From an uncultured Amylibacter sp. (GTDB lineage: Bacteria > Pseudomonadota > Alphaproteobacteria > Rhodobacterales > Rhodobacteraceae): a stretch of DNA of 13,686 bases. Location: the NCBI GenBank assembly GCA_937944065.1, contig CALDZS010000068.1, forward strand, positions 1-13,686. Reading direction: 5' to 3'. The translations under genes were made by a program, and so were the position numbers. The notes beneath the pieces are model-generated. The model worked only from the letters and a program-made list of their open reading frames with translations, ran no database searches and was not told where the DNA came from. How positions within the stretch are numbered: the stretch's first letter is position 1; the number at the start of each line of letters is the position of its first letter. Shown in pieces: positions 1-7,170 of this stretch.

Positions 1-7
1 GCACCCA

Positions 8-20
8 CCCGAGGTTCGGG
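8..20. terminator. Short inverted repeat at the window edge, possible end of an upstream terminator
   Basis: A 5-bp stem (CCCGA 8-12 with TCGGG 16-20) around a 3-base loop is followed by a mildly T-rich stretch without a clean T-run. It could be the terminator of a gene lying before the window, but the left side is cut off and the call is weak. The rest of 21-60 shows no gene I can support. Confidence 0.25.
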
Positions 21-65
21 CGCTTTGGTTGTGTTTCAATGGGGCTTTATAGCCACTTTTGGCTG

Positions 66-93
66 TTGACTCTGTCCCATACGCGCCTATAAC
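66..93 (+). promoter_or_regulatory. Sigma-70-type promoter of rpsD
   Basis: TTGACT (66-71) and TATAAC (88-93) each match five of six consensus bases and are separated by 16 bases. Transcription would start near position 100, leaving a 5' leader of about 118 nt before the rpsD start at 219. Within the leader a 4-bp stem closed by a GCGA loop is visible at 136-147, and a direct repeat ATTGGTG occurs at 111-117 and 121-127. Whether the leader is regulatory cannot be told from the sequence. Confidence 0.6.
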
Positions 94-218
94 CCGCCCA
101 TCGCCAAGCAATTGGTGACCATTGGTGTTTGTGACCCCTGCGAAGGGTGTTCTGTCGCCCAAAGCATGTAAGCCGCGGGAAAGGAAAGCATCTTTCATAA
201 CTTGAAAGGATCCAGCTC

Positions 219-839
219 GTGACCAAACGTACAGCTGCCAAATATAAATTAGACCGCCGCATGGGTGAAAACATCTGGGGTCGTCCAAAATCACCAGTGA
301 ACAGACGTGAATATGGCCCAGGCCAGCACGGTCAACGTCGCAAGCAAAAACTGTCTGACTTCGGTATTCAGTTGCGTGCGAAGCAAAAACTAAAAGGTTA
401 CTACGGTGATCTGACAGAAAAACAATTCCGTCGCATCTATGCCGAAGCAGTTCGTGTATCTGGTGACACAGGTGAAAACCTAGTGGGTCTACTAGAGCGT
501 CGCTTGGATGCTGTTGTGTACCGTTCAAAATTCGTACCAACAGTTTTCGCGGCACGTCAGTTTGTAAACCACGGCCACGTCACTGTGAACGGCAAGAAGG
601 TTAACATTCCTTCATACCGTGTAAAAGAGGGCGACGTGATCGAAGTGCGTGAAAAGTCAAAGCAAATGGCGCTGACTTTGGAAGCCCTTCAATCGCCAGA
701 GCGCGACTTGCCAGATTACCTGAATGTGGACACGAACAAGTTGACTTCGACTTTCGTACGCACACCAGGCCTTGCAGATGTTCCATACCCTGTAGTGATG
801 GAACCAAACTTGGTGGTGGAATTCTACGCGAAGAACTAG
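219..839 (+). CDS. rpsD: 30S ribosomal protein S4
   Basis: Primary 16S rRNA-binding protein that nucleates assembly of the small-subunit body and helps form the mRNA entry site. The 206-residue product has the usual family length. The N-terminal part is basic and contains the YGPGQHG segment (residues 32-38). The S4 RNA-binding domain follows at about residues 94-155 (ERRLD, then FVNHGHVTVNG and the PSYRVKEGD stretch). The C-terminal VPYPV...EPNLVVE.YAKN ending is typical of alphaproteobacterial S4. The start is GTG at 219, supported by AAGGA at 206-210 with an 8-base gap and by the conserved MTKRTAAKYKLDRR N-terminus. The gene has its own promoter and terminator, so it is monocistronic here rather than part of the alpha operon as in E. 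coli. Identification is very secure. Confidence 0.98.
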   Translation: MTKRTAAKYKLDRRMGENIWGRPKSPVNRREYGPGQHGQRRKQKLSDFGIQLRAKQKLKGYYGDLTEKQFRRIYAEAVRVSGDTGENLVGLLERRLDAVVYRSKFVPTVFAARQFVNHGHVTVNGKKVNIPSYRVKEGDVIEVREKSKQMALTLEALQSPERDLPDYLNVDTNKLTSTFVRTPGLADVPYPVVMEPNLVVEFYAKN

Positions 840-878
840 AGGCGCGCCTCGCTCTTCGCCGACATTCAAAATCATTTC

Positions 879-907
879 AAAGACCGTCCCAAGTGGGCGG
901 TCTTTTT
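879..907 (+). terminator. Rho-independent terminator of rpsD
   Basis: AAAGACCG (879-886) pairs with CGGTCTTT (898-905). CCC (888-890) pairs with GGG (895-897), with T887 bulged and a 4-base loop. The stem is followed by a run of T ending at 907. This is the strongest intrinsic terminator in the window, 40 bases after the rpsD stop. Confidence 0.9.
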
Positions 908-1010
908 CGTTGGCTCACACGGTCTACAAATTGCCGTGAAGTTGCGGATTTGAGGGTGTACTGATCTACCTGCGCGGGTAAACAAAGCGAAACAGTAAAG
1001 GAACTGACCT

Positions 1011-1661
1011 GTGATGATTTCAAAACCGATGACTACACTTCTAGCGCTAAGCCTGATGGTGACTGGTGCATCTGCCGAAACGATTTCGTTTAATTCAAGC
1101 TGGAAAGAACAGGGGTTTCTAAGCCTGTTTTCAAATGACTACGCGTTGAATGGATCGTCGCTGGGGGTGAAATCAGACGAGACGGTTTCGATGCTATACC
1201 GCGCGGCGCCCAAATCGGTACAAGGTGCGACCAAAGCGTCATGGAATTGGAAGGTGACCAAGTCGGTCAAGCCAACCAACCTGTTGAAAAAGGGTGGCGA
1301 TGATCGCAATTTGTCGATTTATTTCGTGTTCGCGGACAAGAAAACTGCCGACAGTTTGAAATCACTGTCTGCGCGCAAGTTGTTGGGAAACCCTGCCGTC
1401 AAATCGCGCAGCTATATTTGGGGCGGCAACTATCCAGTTGGGAAATCTTACGACAGTCCGTACAGACCGGGCGCGTTGGCCATGGTGATGAAGCGTAAAG
1501 CAGGCACTGGATCGCACAGCGAGACGGTCAACCTTGCATCTGATTTCAAGCGCGCGTTTGGCAAAGCCCCCGAGGCCTTGATCGGGATTGCTGTGACGGG
1601 TGACAGTGATGACACAGACGGTCAGATTGATGCAGTGATTTCGAACCTAAAGGTTTTCTAG
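1011..1661 (+). CDS. Exported DUF3047 family protein
   Basis: A 216-residue secreted protein of unknown function. Residues 1-22 form a signal peptide with a hydrophobic core (LLALSLMVTG) and an A-S-A cleavage site after residue 22, so the mature protein should be periplasmic. The mature part carries the hallmarks I associate with DUF3047: a W-N-W-K-V strand, a KKGGDDRN segment before a Y-F-V-F strand, YIWGG, a PYRPG turn, an acidic-plus-E-T-V-N strand, FKRAFGKAPE, and a late GDSDDTDG loop. No catalytic site is known to me. The start is either GTG 1011 or the adjacent ATG 1014; AAAGGAA at 997-1003 suits both. It lies after the rpsD terminator, so it needs its own promoter, which I could not place with confidence. 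The 69-nt gap to the next gene leaves operon membership open. Confidence 0.8.
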   Translation: MMISKPMTTLLALSLMVTGASAETISFNSSWKEQGFLSLFSNDYALNGSSLGVKSDETVSMLYRAAPKSVQGATKASWNWKVTKSVKPTNLLKKGGDDRNLSIYFVFADKKTADSLKSLSARKLLGNPAVKSRSYIWGGNYPVGKSYDSPYRPGALAMVMKRKAGTGSHSETVNLASDFKRAFGKAPEALIGIAVTGDSDDTDGQIDAVISNLKVF

Positions 1662-1730
1662 ACCCTTAGATTAACTGCGGTTGCAAAACAGGGGGTTTTC
1701 TTGCGTCGCCGATAGGCGTAGGCGGGATGC

Positions 1731-2945
1731 ATGAAAACCCTAAGCCTTTCCACGACCGATGTTGCTCATCTGCCCAGCTGGCGGAAGCCCATTGCCCTGT
1801 TGGTACTGATGACATTTGCGCTGCAAATGGCGTTCTCGACATGGATTGCTTTGCTGAATAATTTCGTCCACGACCAAGCGGGCTTTGATGGTGCCGACCT
1901 TGGCTGGTTGCATTCCATCCGCGAAGTACCTGGTTTCTTCGCTGTGGGCGTAATTGTGGTGTTGTGGTTCATGCGTGAACAGGTGCTGGCGACGGTATCA
2001 CTGGTGATGCTGGGCGTTGCTGTGGGGGTGACTGCATGGTTCCCGACATTCGGCGGCATCATGATCACCACGTTTATTTCCAGTCTTGGATTTCACTATT
2101 ATGAAACCGTGAAGCAATCTTTGGAACTGCAATGGATACCCAAAGACCGTGCGCCGATCATCCTAGGCTGGTTGATGGCCGCGGCATCTGCGGCGTCATT
2201 GATCACCTACAGTACGATCATGGTTGCATGGAAGTTCTTTGAACTAGACTTTAACACCTTGTATATGACCGGTGGCGGGCTTGCGATAGTCGTCGCGATT
2301 TTCGCAATGACGGCCTATCCGCAGTTTCATGGCCCCACGGTACAGAATACCAACATGGTTCTGCGCAAACGCTATTGGTTGTATTACATACTACAATTCA
2401 TGGCGGGTGCGAGACGGCAGATTTTCATGGTATTTGCTGCGTTTATGATGGTCGAACGATTTGGATTTGAAGTCCACGAAGTGACTGCATTATTTTTGAT
2501 CAACTACCTGGCCAATATGGTGTTCGCACCGATCATGGGCGGGGCGATCAAACGGTTTGGTGAACGCAACGCATTGGTGTTTGAATATGCTGGTCTAGCA
2601 ATCCTTTTTTGTGCCTATGGCGGCATATATATCTTTGGATGGGGGGTGGTCTTCGCAGCCAGCCTTTACGTCATTGATCACTTCTTTTTTGCATTGTCGA
2701 TAGCGCAGAAAACCTATTTCCAAAAGATTGCGGATCCAGCAGATATTGCACCAACAGCGGCGGTGGCGTTTACCATTAATCACATCGGTGCGGTCGTGTT
2801 ACCTGCCTTGTTGGGCTATGTTTGGCTGGTTTCGCCAGCGGCGGTGTTTGGCGTTGCAGCGGCTATTGCTGTAATCTCTATGCTGCTTGCGCTTTGTATT
2901 CCCCGTCAACCTGCGCCTGGTCGCGAAACTATTTTCCGAAACTAG
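1731..2945 (+). CDS. MFS family membrane transporter
   Basis: A 404-residue inner-membrane protein with about twelve hydrophobic segments, the first at residues 21-42. Between the two halves is a polar loop near residues 200-215. A G-G-A-I-K-R-F-G-E-R-N stretch (270-280) fits the motif-A-like loop of the major facilitator superfamily, G...R.G.R. I cannot name the substrate. The start ATG 1731 has only a poor Shine-Dalgarno (GGCGGGA just upstream), but the protein reads well from there. The TAG stop is 7 nt before the likely MATE start, so the two transporters are probably co-expressed. The MFS assignment rests on topology and the central loop motif, so the superfamily is likelier than any subfamily. 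Confidence 0.75.
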   Translation: MKTLSLSTTDVAHLPSWRKPIALLVLMTFALQMAFSTWIALLNNFVHDQAGFDGADLGWLHSIREVPGFFAVGVIVVLWFMREQVLATVSLVMLGVAVGVTAWFPTFGGIMITTFISSLGFHYYETVKQSLELQWIPKDRAPIILGWLMAAASAASLITYSTIMVAWKFFELDFNTLYMTGGGLAIVVAIFAMTAYPQFHGPTVQNTNMVLRKRYWLYYILQFMAGARRQIFMVFAAFMMVERFGFEVHEVTALFLINYLANMVFAPIMGGAIKRFGERNALVFEYAGLAILFCAYGGIYIFGWGVVFAASLYVIDHFFFALSIAQKTYFQKIADPADIAPTAAVAFTINHIGAVVLPALLGYVWLVSPAAVFGVAAAIAVISMLLALCIPRQPAPGRETIFRN

Positions 2946-2952
2946 GATTTCT

Positions 2953-4302
2953 ATGTCGCAGCAAGGTCGTTTTGTTACTGGGTCTACCATGCGCCATGTC
3001 GTCGTTATGACGACCACAGGCATGATCGGACTGACGTTCATGTTTTTGGTTGATGCTGTGACGTTATTCTGGGTCTCTAAATTGGACAGTCAGATTTATA
3101 TGGCTGCGATGGGTTATGCTTGGACCATCCAGTTTTTCACAATTTCAACGGGTGTCGCGTTTATGATTGCCGCGACCGCAACCGTATCAAAAGCCCTTGG
3201 GCAGGGGCAGCGCCATAATGCGCGCAGGGCAGCAACCGTGTCGGCGATATGGACGTTTTCAATACTATGTCTTGTGTCACTATTCTTGGTTTTGTTCCGC
3301 GAAACTGCTTTGTCAGCCGTCGGTGCCGAAGGCGAGACGTTGGCCGTTGCATCGCGGTTTCTACTGATCTCGATCCCGTCATTACCCATCATGTCATTGG
3401 GTATGATCGCATCTGCGATCTTGCGGGCCGAGGGGGATGCATGGCGGTCTATGATGGGCACTACGTCAGCTGGGATTGTCGCGATGATCGCCGATCCGTT
3501 TTTGATTTTTTATATGGAGCTTGGCATTGACGGCGCAGCGATAGGTATCGTGGTCTCGCGGACTGCGTCGGCTTGTTTAGGTCTGTACTTTATCCTGCAT
3601 GTCAAAAAACTGGCGACATGGGTTTCCGTGTCAGATATGCGCCAATATGCACCCGCATTCTTTGCTGTTGCTGTACCAACAGTTGTGACACAACTCGCCT
3701 CGCCCACTGGTAATTATCTAGCCACTGGCGTCATTTCTGAATTTGGCGAAGCAGCGGTCGCAGGCTGGGCAGTGATGGGTCGATTAACTGTGCTGGCCTT
3801 CGGCGGCGTGTTCTCGTTGTCTGGTGCTATTGGTGGGATCGTCGGTCAAAACTACGGCGCGGGTCGGTTTGACCGTGTCCGCGATGCCTACCGCGACAGT
3901 CTGATATTCTCGACGGTGTATGTCTTGATAACTTGGGGGATTTTGATCCTTTTAACCCCCACAGTGATTAGCTTGTTCGAACTGTCACCGAAGGCCGCCG
4001 TAGTAATCTATGCCTTCAACTATTACGCCGCCGGCACTTTTGCATTTGCTGGATTTCTGTACGTGTCGAACGCCAGTTTTAACAACCTTGGACGGCCACA
4101 ATATTCCACTTTGTTCAACTGGATCAAGGATGGCGCGCTGATGTTGCCTTTATGCTTGCTCGGCGCGTCTTATTGGGGTGCAGCGGGCGTGATTTATGGG
4201 CAAGGGGCCGCGGTGGTGATTGCAGGTACAATATCTGTTATTGTAGGCTGGCGGTTCATCGGCCATGCTGAATCGCGTCATATGAAATCACAAAAGGTCT
4301 AA
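2953..4302 (+). CDS. MATE family efflux transporter
   Basis: A 449-residue inner-membrane protein of the multidrug and toxic compound extrusion type, which exports compounds in exchange for Na+ or H+. Twelve hydrophobic segments form two similar halves. Family signatures include I-L-R-A-E-G-D-A at 156-163 with a nearby methionine, DPFLIF (181-186), GIDGAAIG (191-198), and in the second half G-Q-N-Y-G-A-G-R-F-D-R. An in-frame ATG at 2887 would add 22 residues encoded inside the MFS gene. I prefer ATG 2953 because AGGA (2944-2947) sits 5 bases upstream and the N-terminus then starts just before a normal first membrane segment. The stop is 7 nt before rsgA. The substrate is unknown. Confidence 0.88.
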   Translation: MSQQGRFVTGSTMRHVVVMTTTGMIGLTFMFLVDAVTLFWVSKLDSQIYMAAMGYAWTIQFFTISTGVAFMIAATATVSKALGQGQRHNARRAATVSAIWTFSILCLVSLFLVLFRETALSAVGAEGETLAVASRFLLISIPSLPIMSLGMIASAILRAEGDAWRSMMGTTSAGIVAMIADPFLIFYMELGIDGAAIGIVVSRTASACLGLYFILHVKKLATWVSVSDMRQYAPAFFAVAVPTVVTQLASPTGNYLATGVISEFGEAAVAGWAVMGRLTVLAFGGVFSLSGAIGGIVGQNYGAGRFDRVRDAYRDSLIFSTVYVLITWGILILLTPTVISLFELSPKAAVVIYAFNYYAAGTFAFAGFLYVSNASFNNLGRPQYSTLFNWIKDGALMLPLCLLGASYWGAAGVIYGQGAAVVIAGTISVIVGWRFIGHAESRHMKSQKV

Positions 4303-4309
4303 ATCTCTC

Positions 4310-5335
4310 ATGTCAAAACCCATTTCGACAATCGACGCTTTGGGTTGGGGGCGCCATTTTGCGGATCAAGTATCGGACGTGGATTTGACGGCAACCCCGC
4401 CCGTGCGCGTGACCGAGGTGCATCGATCAGGCCTGCAAGTTCAAGGCGACGGTATTGACCAAGTTCTGCCACCGCGTGAAGACGCGACTGTGGGTGATTG
4501 GTTGTTGCTGGATAAGGATTTTCCTGCCGACAGCCGTCTGTTGGATCGTACCAGCGTTGTGAAACGTCGTGCGGCAGGCACCGAATGGCAAATGCAGTTG
4601 ATCGCGGCCAATATTGACACGGCGTTCATCGTGACCAGCTGTAATCCTGATTTTAACGTAGCGCGACTGGAACGTTATATCGCGCTTGCGTTGCAGGCAG
4701 ATGTCACGCCTGTGATTATCCTAACCAAGACTGATCTTTGTGATGATGTGGATGCCTATCTGAAACCTGCCCAAGCGATTTCTGACTTGGTCGAGGTGGT
4801 TGCCTTAGATGCGCGTTCAGATCAGCCTGCGGATAAGCTGGCCAAATGGTGCGGGCAGGGTCAGACGGTGGCATTCTTAGGCTCGTCTGGTGTAGGCAAG
4901 TCCACTTTGTCAAATGCGCTGATGGGGTCTGATACGATGGTAACCCAAGACATGCGCGTCAACGATGCCAAAGGGCGTCACACCACCACGCACCGTCAAA
5001 TGTTGATCGCACCAATGGGCTGTGTCGTTTTGGATACGCCAGGAATGCGCGAGTTACAATTGACCGACGCGGCTGAAGGCGTAGGAGAGTTGTTTTCCGA
5101 TCTGCAAGATCTGACACACCAGTGTAAATTTCGCGATTGCAAACATGACAGTGAACCAGGCTGTGCAGTGAAAAAGGCAGTGGCGGATGGAACCATAGAA
5201 CCCGATCGTTTAGCGCGTTGGCAAAAATTGGTGACCGAAGACGCGTTTAATTCAGCCAATTTGGCGGAGCGACGTGCCAAGGACAAGGATTTTGGAAAAA
5301 TGGTTCGCTCTGCAATAAAGCATAAGCGTCGATAG
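4310..5335 (+). CDS. rsgA: Ribosome small-subunit GTPase RsgA (YjeQ)
   Basis: Circularly permuted GTPase that binds the nearly mature 30S subunit, checks the decoding region and releases assembly factors on GTP hydrolysis. The 341-residue protein shows the permuted motif order: an OB-fold-like N-terminus (about 31-80), G4 TKTD (139-142), G5-like DARS (167-170), G1 P-loop GSSGVGKST (191-199), G2 region TTTH (224-227) and G3 DTPG (242-245). A C-terminal zinc site has C272, C277, H279 and C285, in CX4CXHX5C spacing as in YjeQ. It begins 7 nt after the MATE stop; AAAAGG at about 4292-4297 could serve as ribosome-binding site. All motifs are intact. Confidence 0.96.
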   Translation: MSKPISTIDALGWGRHFADQVSDVDLTATPPVRVTEVHRSGLQVQGDGIDQVLPPREDATVGDWLLLDKDFPADSRLLDRTSVVKRRAAGTEWQMQLIAANIDTAFIVTSCNPDFNVARLERYIALALQADVTPVIILTKTDLCDDVDAYLKPAQAISDLVEVVALDARSDQPADKLAKWCGQGQTVAFLGSSGVGKSTLSNALMGSDTMVTQDMRVNDAKGRHTTTHRQMLIAPMGCVVLDTPGMRELQLTDAAEGVGELFSDLQDLTHQCKFRDCKHDSEPGCAVKKAVADGTIEPDRLARWQKLVTEDAFNSANLAERRAKDKDFGKMVRSAIKHKRR

Positions 5336-5400
5336 GCGCGCTTGACCCAATTGGCGCCCTACATTATCGCCTTGGTTAAGATATCAAAGGTAGCACCGCC

Positions 5401-6279
5401 ATGACCGAACACACCTATTCCGCCTTCACAACTTTGCCCGGCAAAGCTGCCGCCGATGCGTTGGCAGCAGTCGTGGAAAACATGATCCCCGAACCTTACG
5501 GCATTGGCGTGTTCGAAATCGAAGACGGATCAGGCCTGTGGGAAGTTGGCGCGTACTATACAGAAAAACCAGACGACATCGCGTTGTCTTTGTTCGCCGC
5601 TGCCCATGATGCCAAACCTTTCGTGATTTCTGAAATTCCACCAACCGATTGGGTGGCCGAAGTGCGCCGCGAACTTGCGCCTGTGCGTGCTGGGCGTTTC
5701 TTGGTTTACGGATCACATGATGCAGACAAGTTGACCGATGATGTGATCCCGCTGCTAATCGAGGCTGCAATGGCATTTGGCACTGGTCATCACGGTACAA
5801 CGCAAGGCTGCTTAACCGCGCTTGATAAATTGGCTGTTGATGGTTTCGAAGCAAAGAACACCATCGACGTTGGCTGTGGTACGGCCGTGTTGGCCATGGG
5901 GGCTGCGCATTTGTGGGATACGCCGATTATCGCCAGTGATATCGACGAGGTGGCAACAGATACAACGCGCGCTAACATCGCCTCCAACAATCTAACCGGT
6001 CGTATAGACGTGGTGACCTGCGCTGGGTTTGACGATCCCGCAATCCATGCAAAAGCACCGTTTGATCTGATCCTTGCCAATATCTTAAAAGGCCCTCTGG
6101 TGGCACTCGCCCCTGATATGGCGCGGATGGCAGCGCCTGGTTGCTATGTCATTCTATCTGGATTGCTGAACGAACAGGCAGACGAAGTCATCGCGGCCTA
6201 TGCCGAAAATGGATTTGACTTGGTGGATCATTTACAAATAACGGATTGGTCAACACTGACCTTGCGCGCAAAGACTTAA
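5401..6279 (+). CDS. prmA: Ribosomal protein L11 methyltransferase
   Basis: S-adenosylmethionine-dependent enzyme that methylates ribosomal protein L11 at several amino groups. The 292-residue protein has an N-terminal substrate-recognition part (about 1-110), then the PrmA-characteristic MAFGTGHHGTTQGC segment (124-137). SAM motif I is DVGCGTAVLAMGAA (156-169), motif II is the acidic ASDID strand end (178-182), and the motif-IV equivalent is DLILANILKGPL (222-233), where the N-I-L-K stretch is typical of the family. Start ATG 5401 has AAAGG at 5386-5390. It lies 65 nt after rsgA. TTGACC at 5342-5347 could be a -35 element, but no matching -10 is convincing, so it may be cotranscribed with rsgA or have its own promoter. 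Confidence 0.93.
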   Translation: MTEHTYSAFTTLPGKAAADALAAVVENMIPEPYGIGVFEIEDGSGLWEVGAYYTEKPDDIALSLFAAAHDAKPFVISEIPPTDWVAEVRRELAPVRAGRFLVYGSHDADKLTDDVIPLLIEAAMAFGTGHHGTTQGCLTALDKLAVDGFEAKNTIDVGCGTAVLAMGAAHLWDTPIIASDIDEVATDTTRANIASNNLTGRIDVVTCAGFDDPAIHAKAPFDLILANILKGPLVALAPDMARMAAPGCYVILSGLLNEQADEVIAAYAENGFDLVDHLQITDWSTLTLRAKT

Positions 6280-6304
6280 CTTTTAAGATGCAAGGGGCTA
6301 GTCT
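6276..6304 (+). promoter_or_regulatory. Possible promoter for the basic single-span protein gene
   Basis: TTAACT (6276-6281) and TAGTCT (6299-6304) are separated by 17 bases and would place the transcript start about 25 bases before the ATG at 6335. The -35 matches four of six consensus bases and the -10 only three. It overlaps the prmA stop codon. Weak on its own. Confidence 0.3.
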
Positions 6305-6334
6305 GCGACAAACGGTGACTAAAATGGGTGCACA

Positions 6335-6754
6335 ATGAGCGACGACAATCTTAAAAACTTCGAAGCTCGGATCAAGGGTATCGAGAAAACGTACCGCAAG
6401 GGCGGACGTCACAATACGGGAAGTAACCCCAAAGAATCCAGGCGCATCGCGCGCAAAGGGACGAAACCAGCACGGGCAAAGCGCAGCTCACCAATCACGT
6501 TTAGACGTTTGATAAAGGCATCCGTTTGGATGTTTGTGATCTTTTTAGCACTGAGGATTTTTGCCTCTTACCAATTGGGCACCGCCGTTTACGACGGCAA
6601 GGTTGATGCATTGGCAGAAGGTGGAAGCGTGACAAAAATAGCAGCTTCTGCGTTCGCTCGAGGACCTATTATGCAGCCCATTGAACAGTTCGTTCGGCGC
6701 ATTATCGCATCGAGCGAGGTTGCGTCTCAGCCTTCAGGAGATCCCGAAGGCTGA
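6335..6754 (+). CDS. Hypothetical protein with basic tail and one membrane segment
   Basis: I do not recognise a named family. The 139-residue product has a strongly basic N-terminal region: residues 18-61 are rich in Lys and Arg (KTYRKGGRH, ESRRIARKGTKPARAKR). One hydrophobic segment follows at about 62-80 (VWMFVIFLALRIF), then a short C-terminal part with a second possible amphipathic helix (QPIEQFVRRIIA, 114-125). By the positive-inside rule the basic tail is cytoplasmic and the last 60 residues periplasmic. The ribosome-binding site is poor (GGGTG before the ATG). It ends 9 nt from the convergent DUF1127 gene, and an inverted repeat covers its stop codon. The reading frame and membrane segment make it credible as a gene; the function is unknown. 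Confidence 0.7.
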   Translation: MSDDNLKNFEARIKGIEKTYRKGGRHNTGSNPKESRRIARKGTKPARAKRSSPITFRRLIKASVWMFVIFLALRIFASYQLGTAVYDGKVDALAEGGSVTKIAASAFARGPIMQPIEQFVRRIIASSEVASQPSGDPEG

Positions 6755-6755
6755 G
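6726..6755. terminator. Perfect 10-bp inverted repeat between convergent genes
   Basis: CTCAGCCTTC (6726-6735) pairs perfectly with GAAGGCTGAG (6746-6755) around a 10-base loop. It spans the stop codon of the plus-strand gene and lies just downstream of the minus-strand DUF1127 gene. Neither side has a U-tract, so it is not a classic intrinsic terminator; it may be a transcript-end stabiliser or a bidirectional stop. Read on the minus strand, the loop is GGGATCTCCT, which contains an anti-Shine-Dalgarno-like CTCCT. Confidence 0.5.
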
Positions 6756-6763
6756 TAGCGTTA

Positions 6764-6979
6764 TTAGCGACGAATGTTTGCTGCAACATTCTTGATATCG
6801 CCGCGTGATAGACCGATGTCAGCCAATTCAGCATTTGACAGGCGGTTCAATTCATTTGTTGTTTTACGACGTAGGTTCCAGTCGTTAACAGATGTAAAAG
6901 CTGCGCTAGCAAAGTTTACGATTTTCAATGATGCAATCGATGAGATTGGCGCTGCTTGTGATGCTACTTGGTAAGCCAT
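6764..6979 (-). CDS. DUF1127 family small protein
   Basis: A 71-residue protein whose C-terminal half carries the DUF1127 (YjiS-like) signature: W34, the RRKT turn (37-40), ELNRLSNAELADIGLSR (43-59) and D61-I62. This short arginine-rich helix family is abundant in alphaproteobacteria; some members have been linked to RNA binding, stress or phosphate responses. The start is supported by AGAGGA (complement of 6988-6993) 8 bases upstream. It is transcribed toward the plus-strand gene at 6335 and away from ruvC. It is probably monocistronic, with a leader of up to about 85 nt. Confidence 0.88.
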   Translation of the reverse strand: MAYQVASQAAPISSIASLKIVNFASAAFTSVNDWNLRRKTTNELNRLSNAELADIGLSRGDIKNVAANIRR

Positions 6980-7024
6980 GATGATAATCCTCTTTGTTGG
7001 CGTTACAGTTTGTCTTGTCTCTTA

Positions 7025-7048
7025 ATCCCCACTTAGGGATGCCCATCC
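7025..7048 (-). promoter_or_regulatory. Overlapping hairpins in the DUF1127 leader
   Basis: ATCCC (7025-7029) can pair with GGGAT (7036-7040). Alternatively GGATG (7037-7041) can pair with CATCC (7044-7048), though the 2-base loop makes this better as a DNA palindrome than an RNA hairpin. The two structures share bases and exclude each other. They lie 46-69 bases before the DUF1127 start. They might form a small RNA switch or a protein operator, or be chance. Confidence 0.25.
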
Positions 7049-7063
7049 ACTTCCACAATTACT

Positions 7064-7072
7064 ATTATTGCA
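7064..7072 (-). promoter_or_regulatory. Possible extended -10 promoter of the DUF1127 gene
   Basis: On the minus strand the bases read TGCAATAAT, an extended -10 element with one mismatch to TGnTATAAT. No good -35 is seen at the right distance. The heptamer TATGCAA (minus strand) overlaps this element at 7068-7074 and recurs at 7090-7096, 22 bases away, which could be a paired binding site on one DNA face. Confidence 0.35.
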
Positions 7073-7170
7073 TAACCGAGATGCGCTTTTTGCATAGCAC
7101 TGTACGCGCCTGATGCGGGCGATCAGTATGGTTGAAACCGCACAGTATCTGGGAAGGTGAAAACACATGC

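Noticed and set aside
47..274. Minus-strand ORF over the rpsD leader and start
   Set aside because: It overlaps the rpsD promoter and N-terminus, shows no family features and has no sensible ribosome-binding site.
1681..1718. Hairpins before the MFS gene (AAAAC/GTTTT at 1685-1699 and CGCC/GGCG at 1707-1718)
   Set aside because: The stems are only 4-5 bp, with no T-run and no clear promoter link, so I do not list them as a terminator or operator.
2887..2952. Longer MATE start inside the MFS gene
   Set aside because: No ribosome-binding site is seen there; ATG 2953 has AGGA at suitable spacing and a normal N-terminus.
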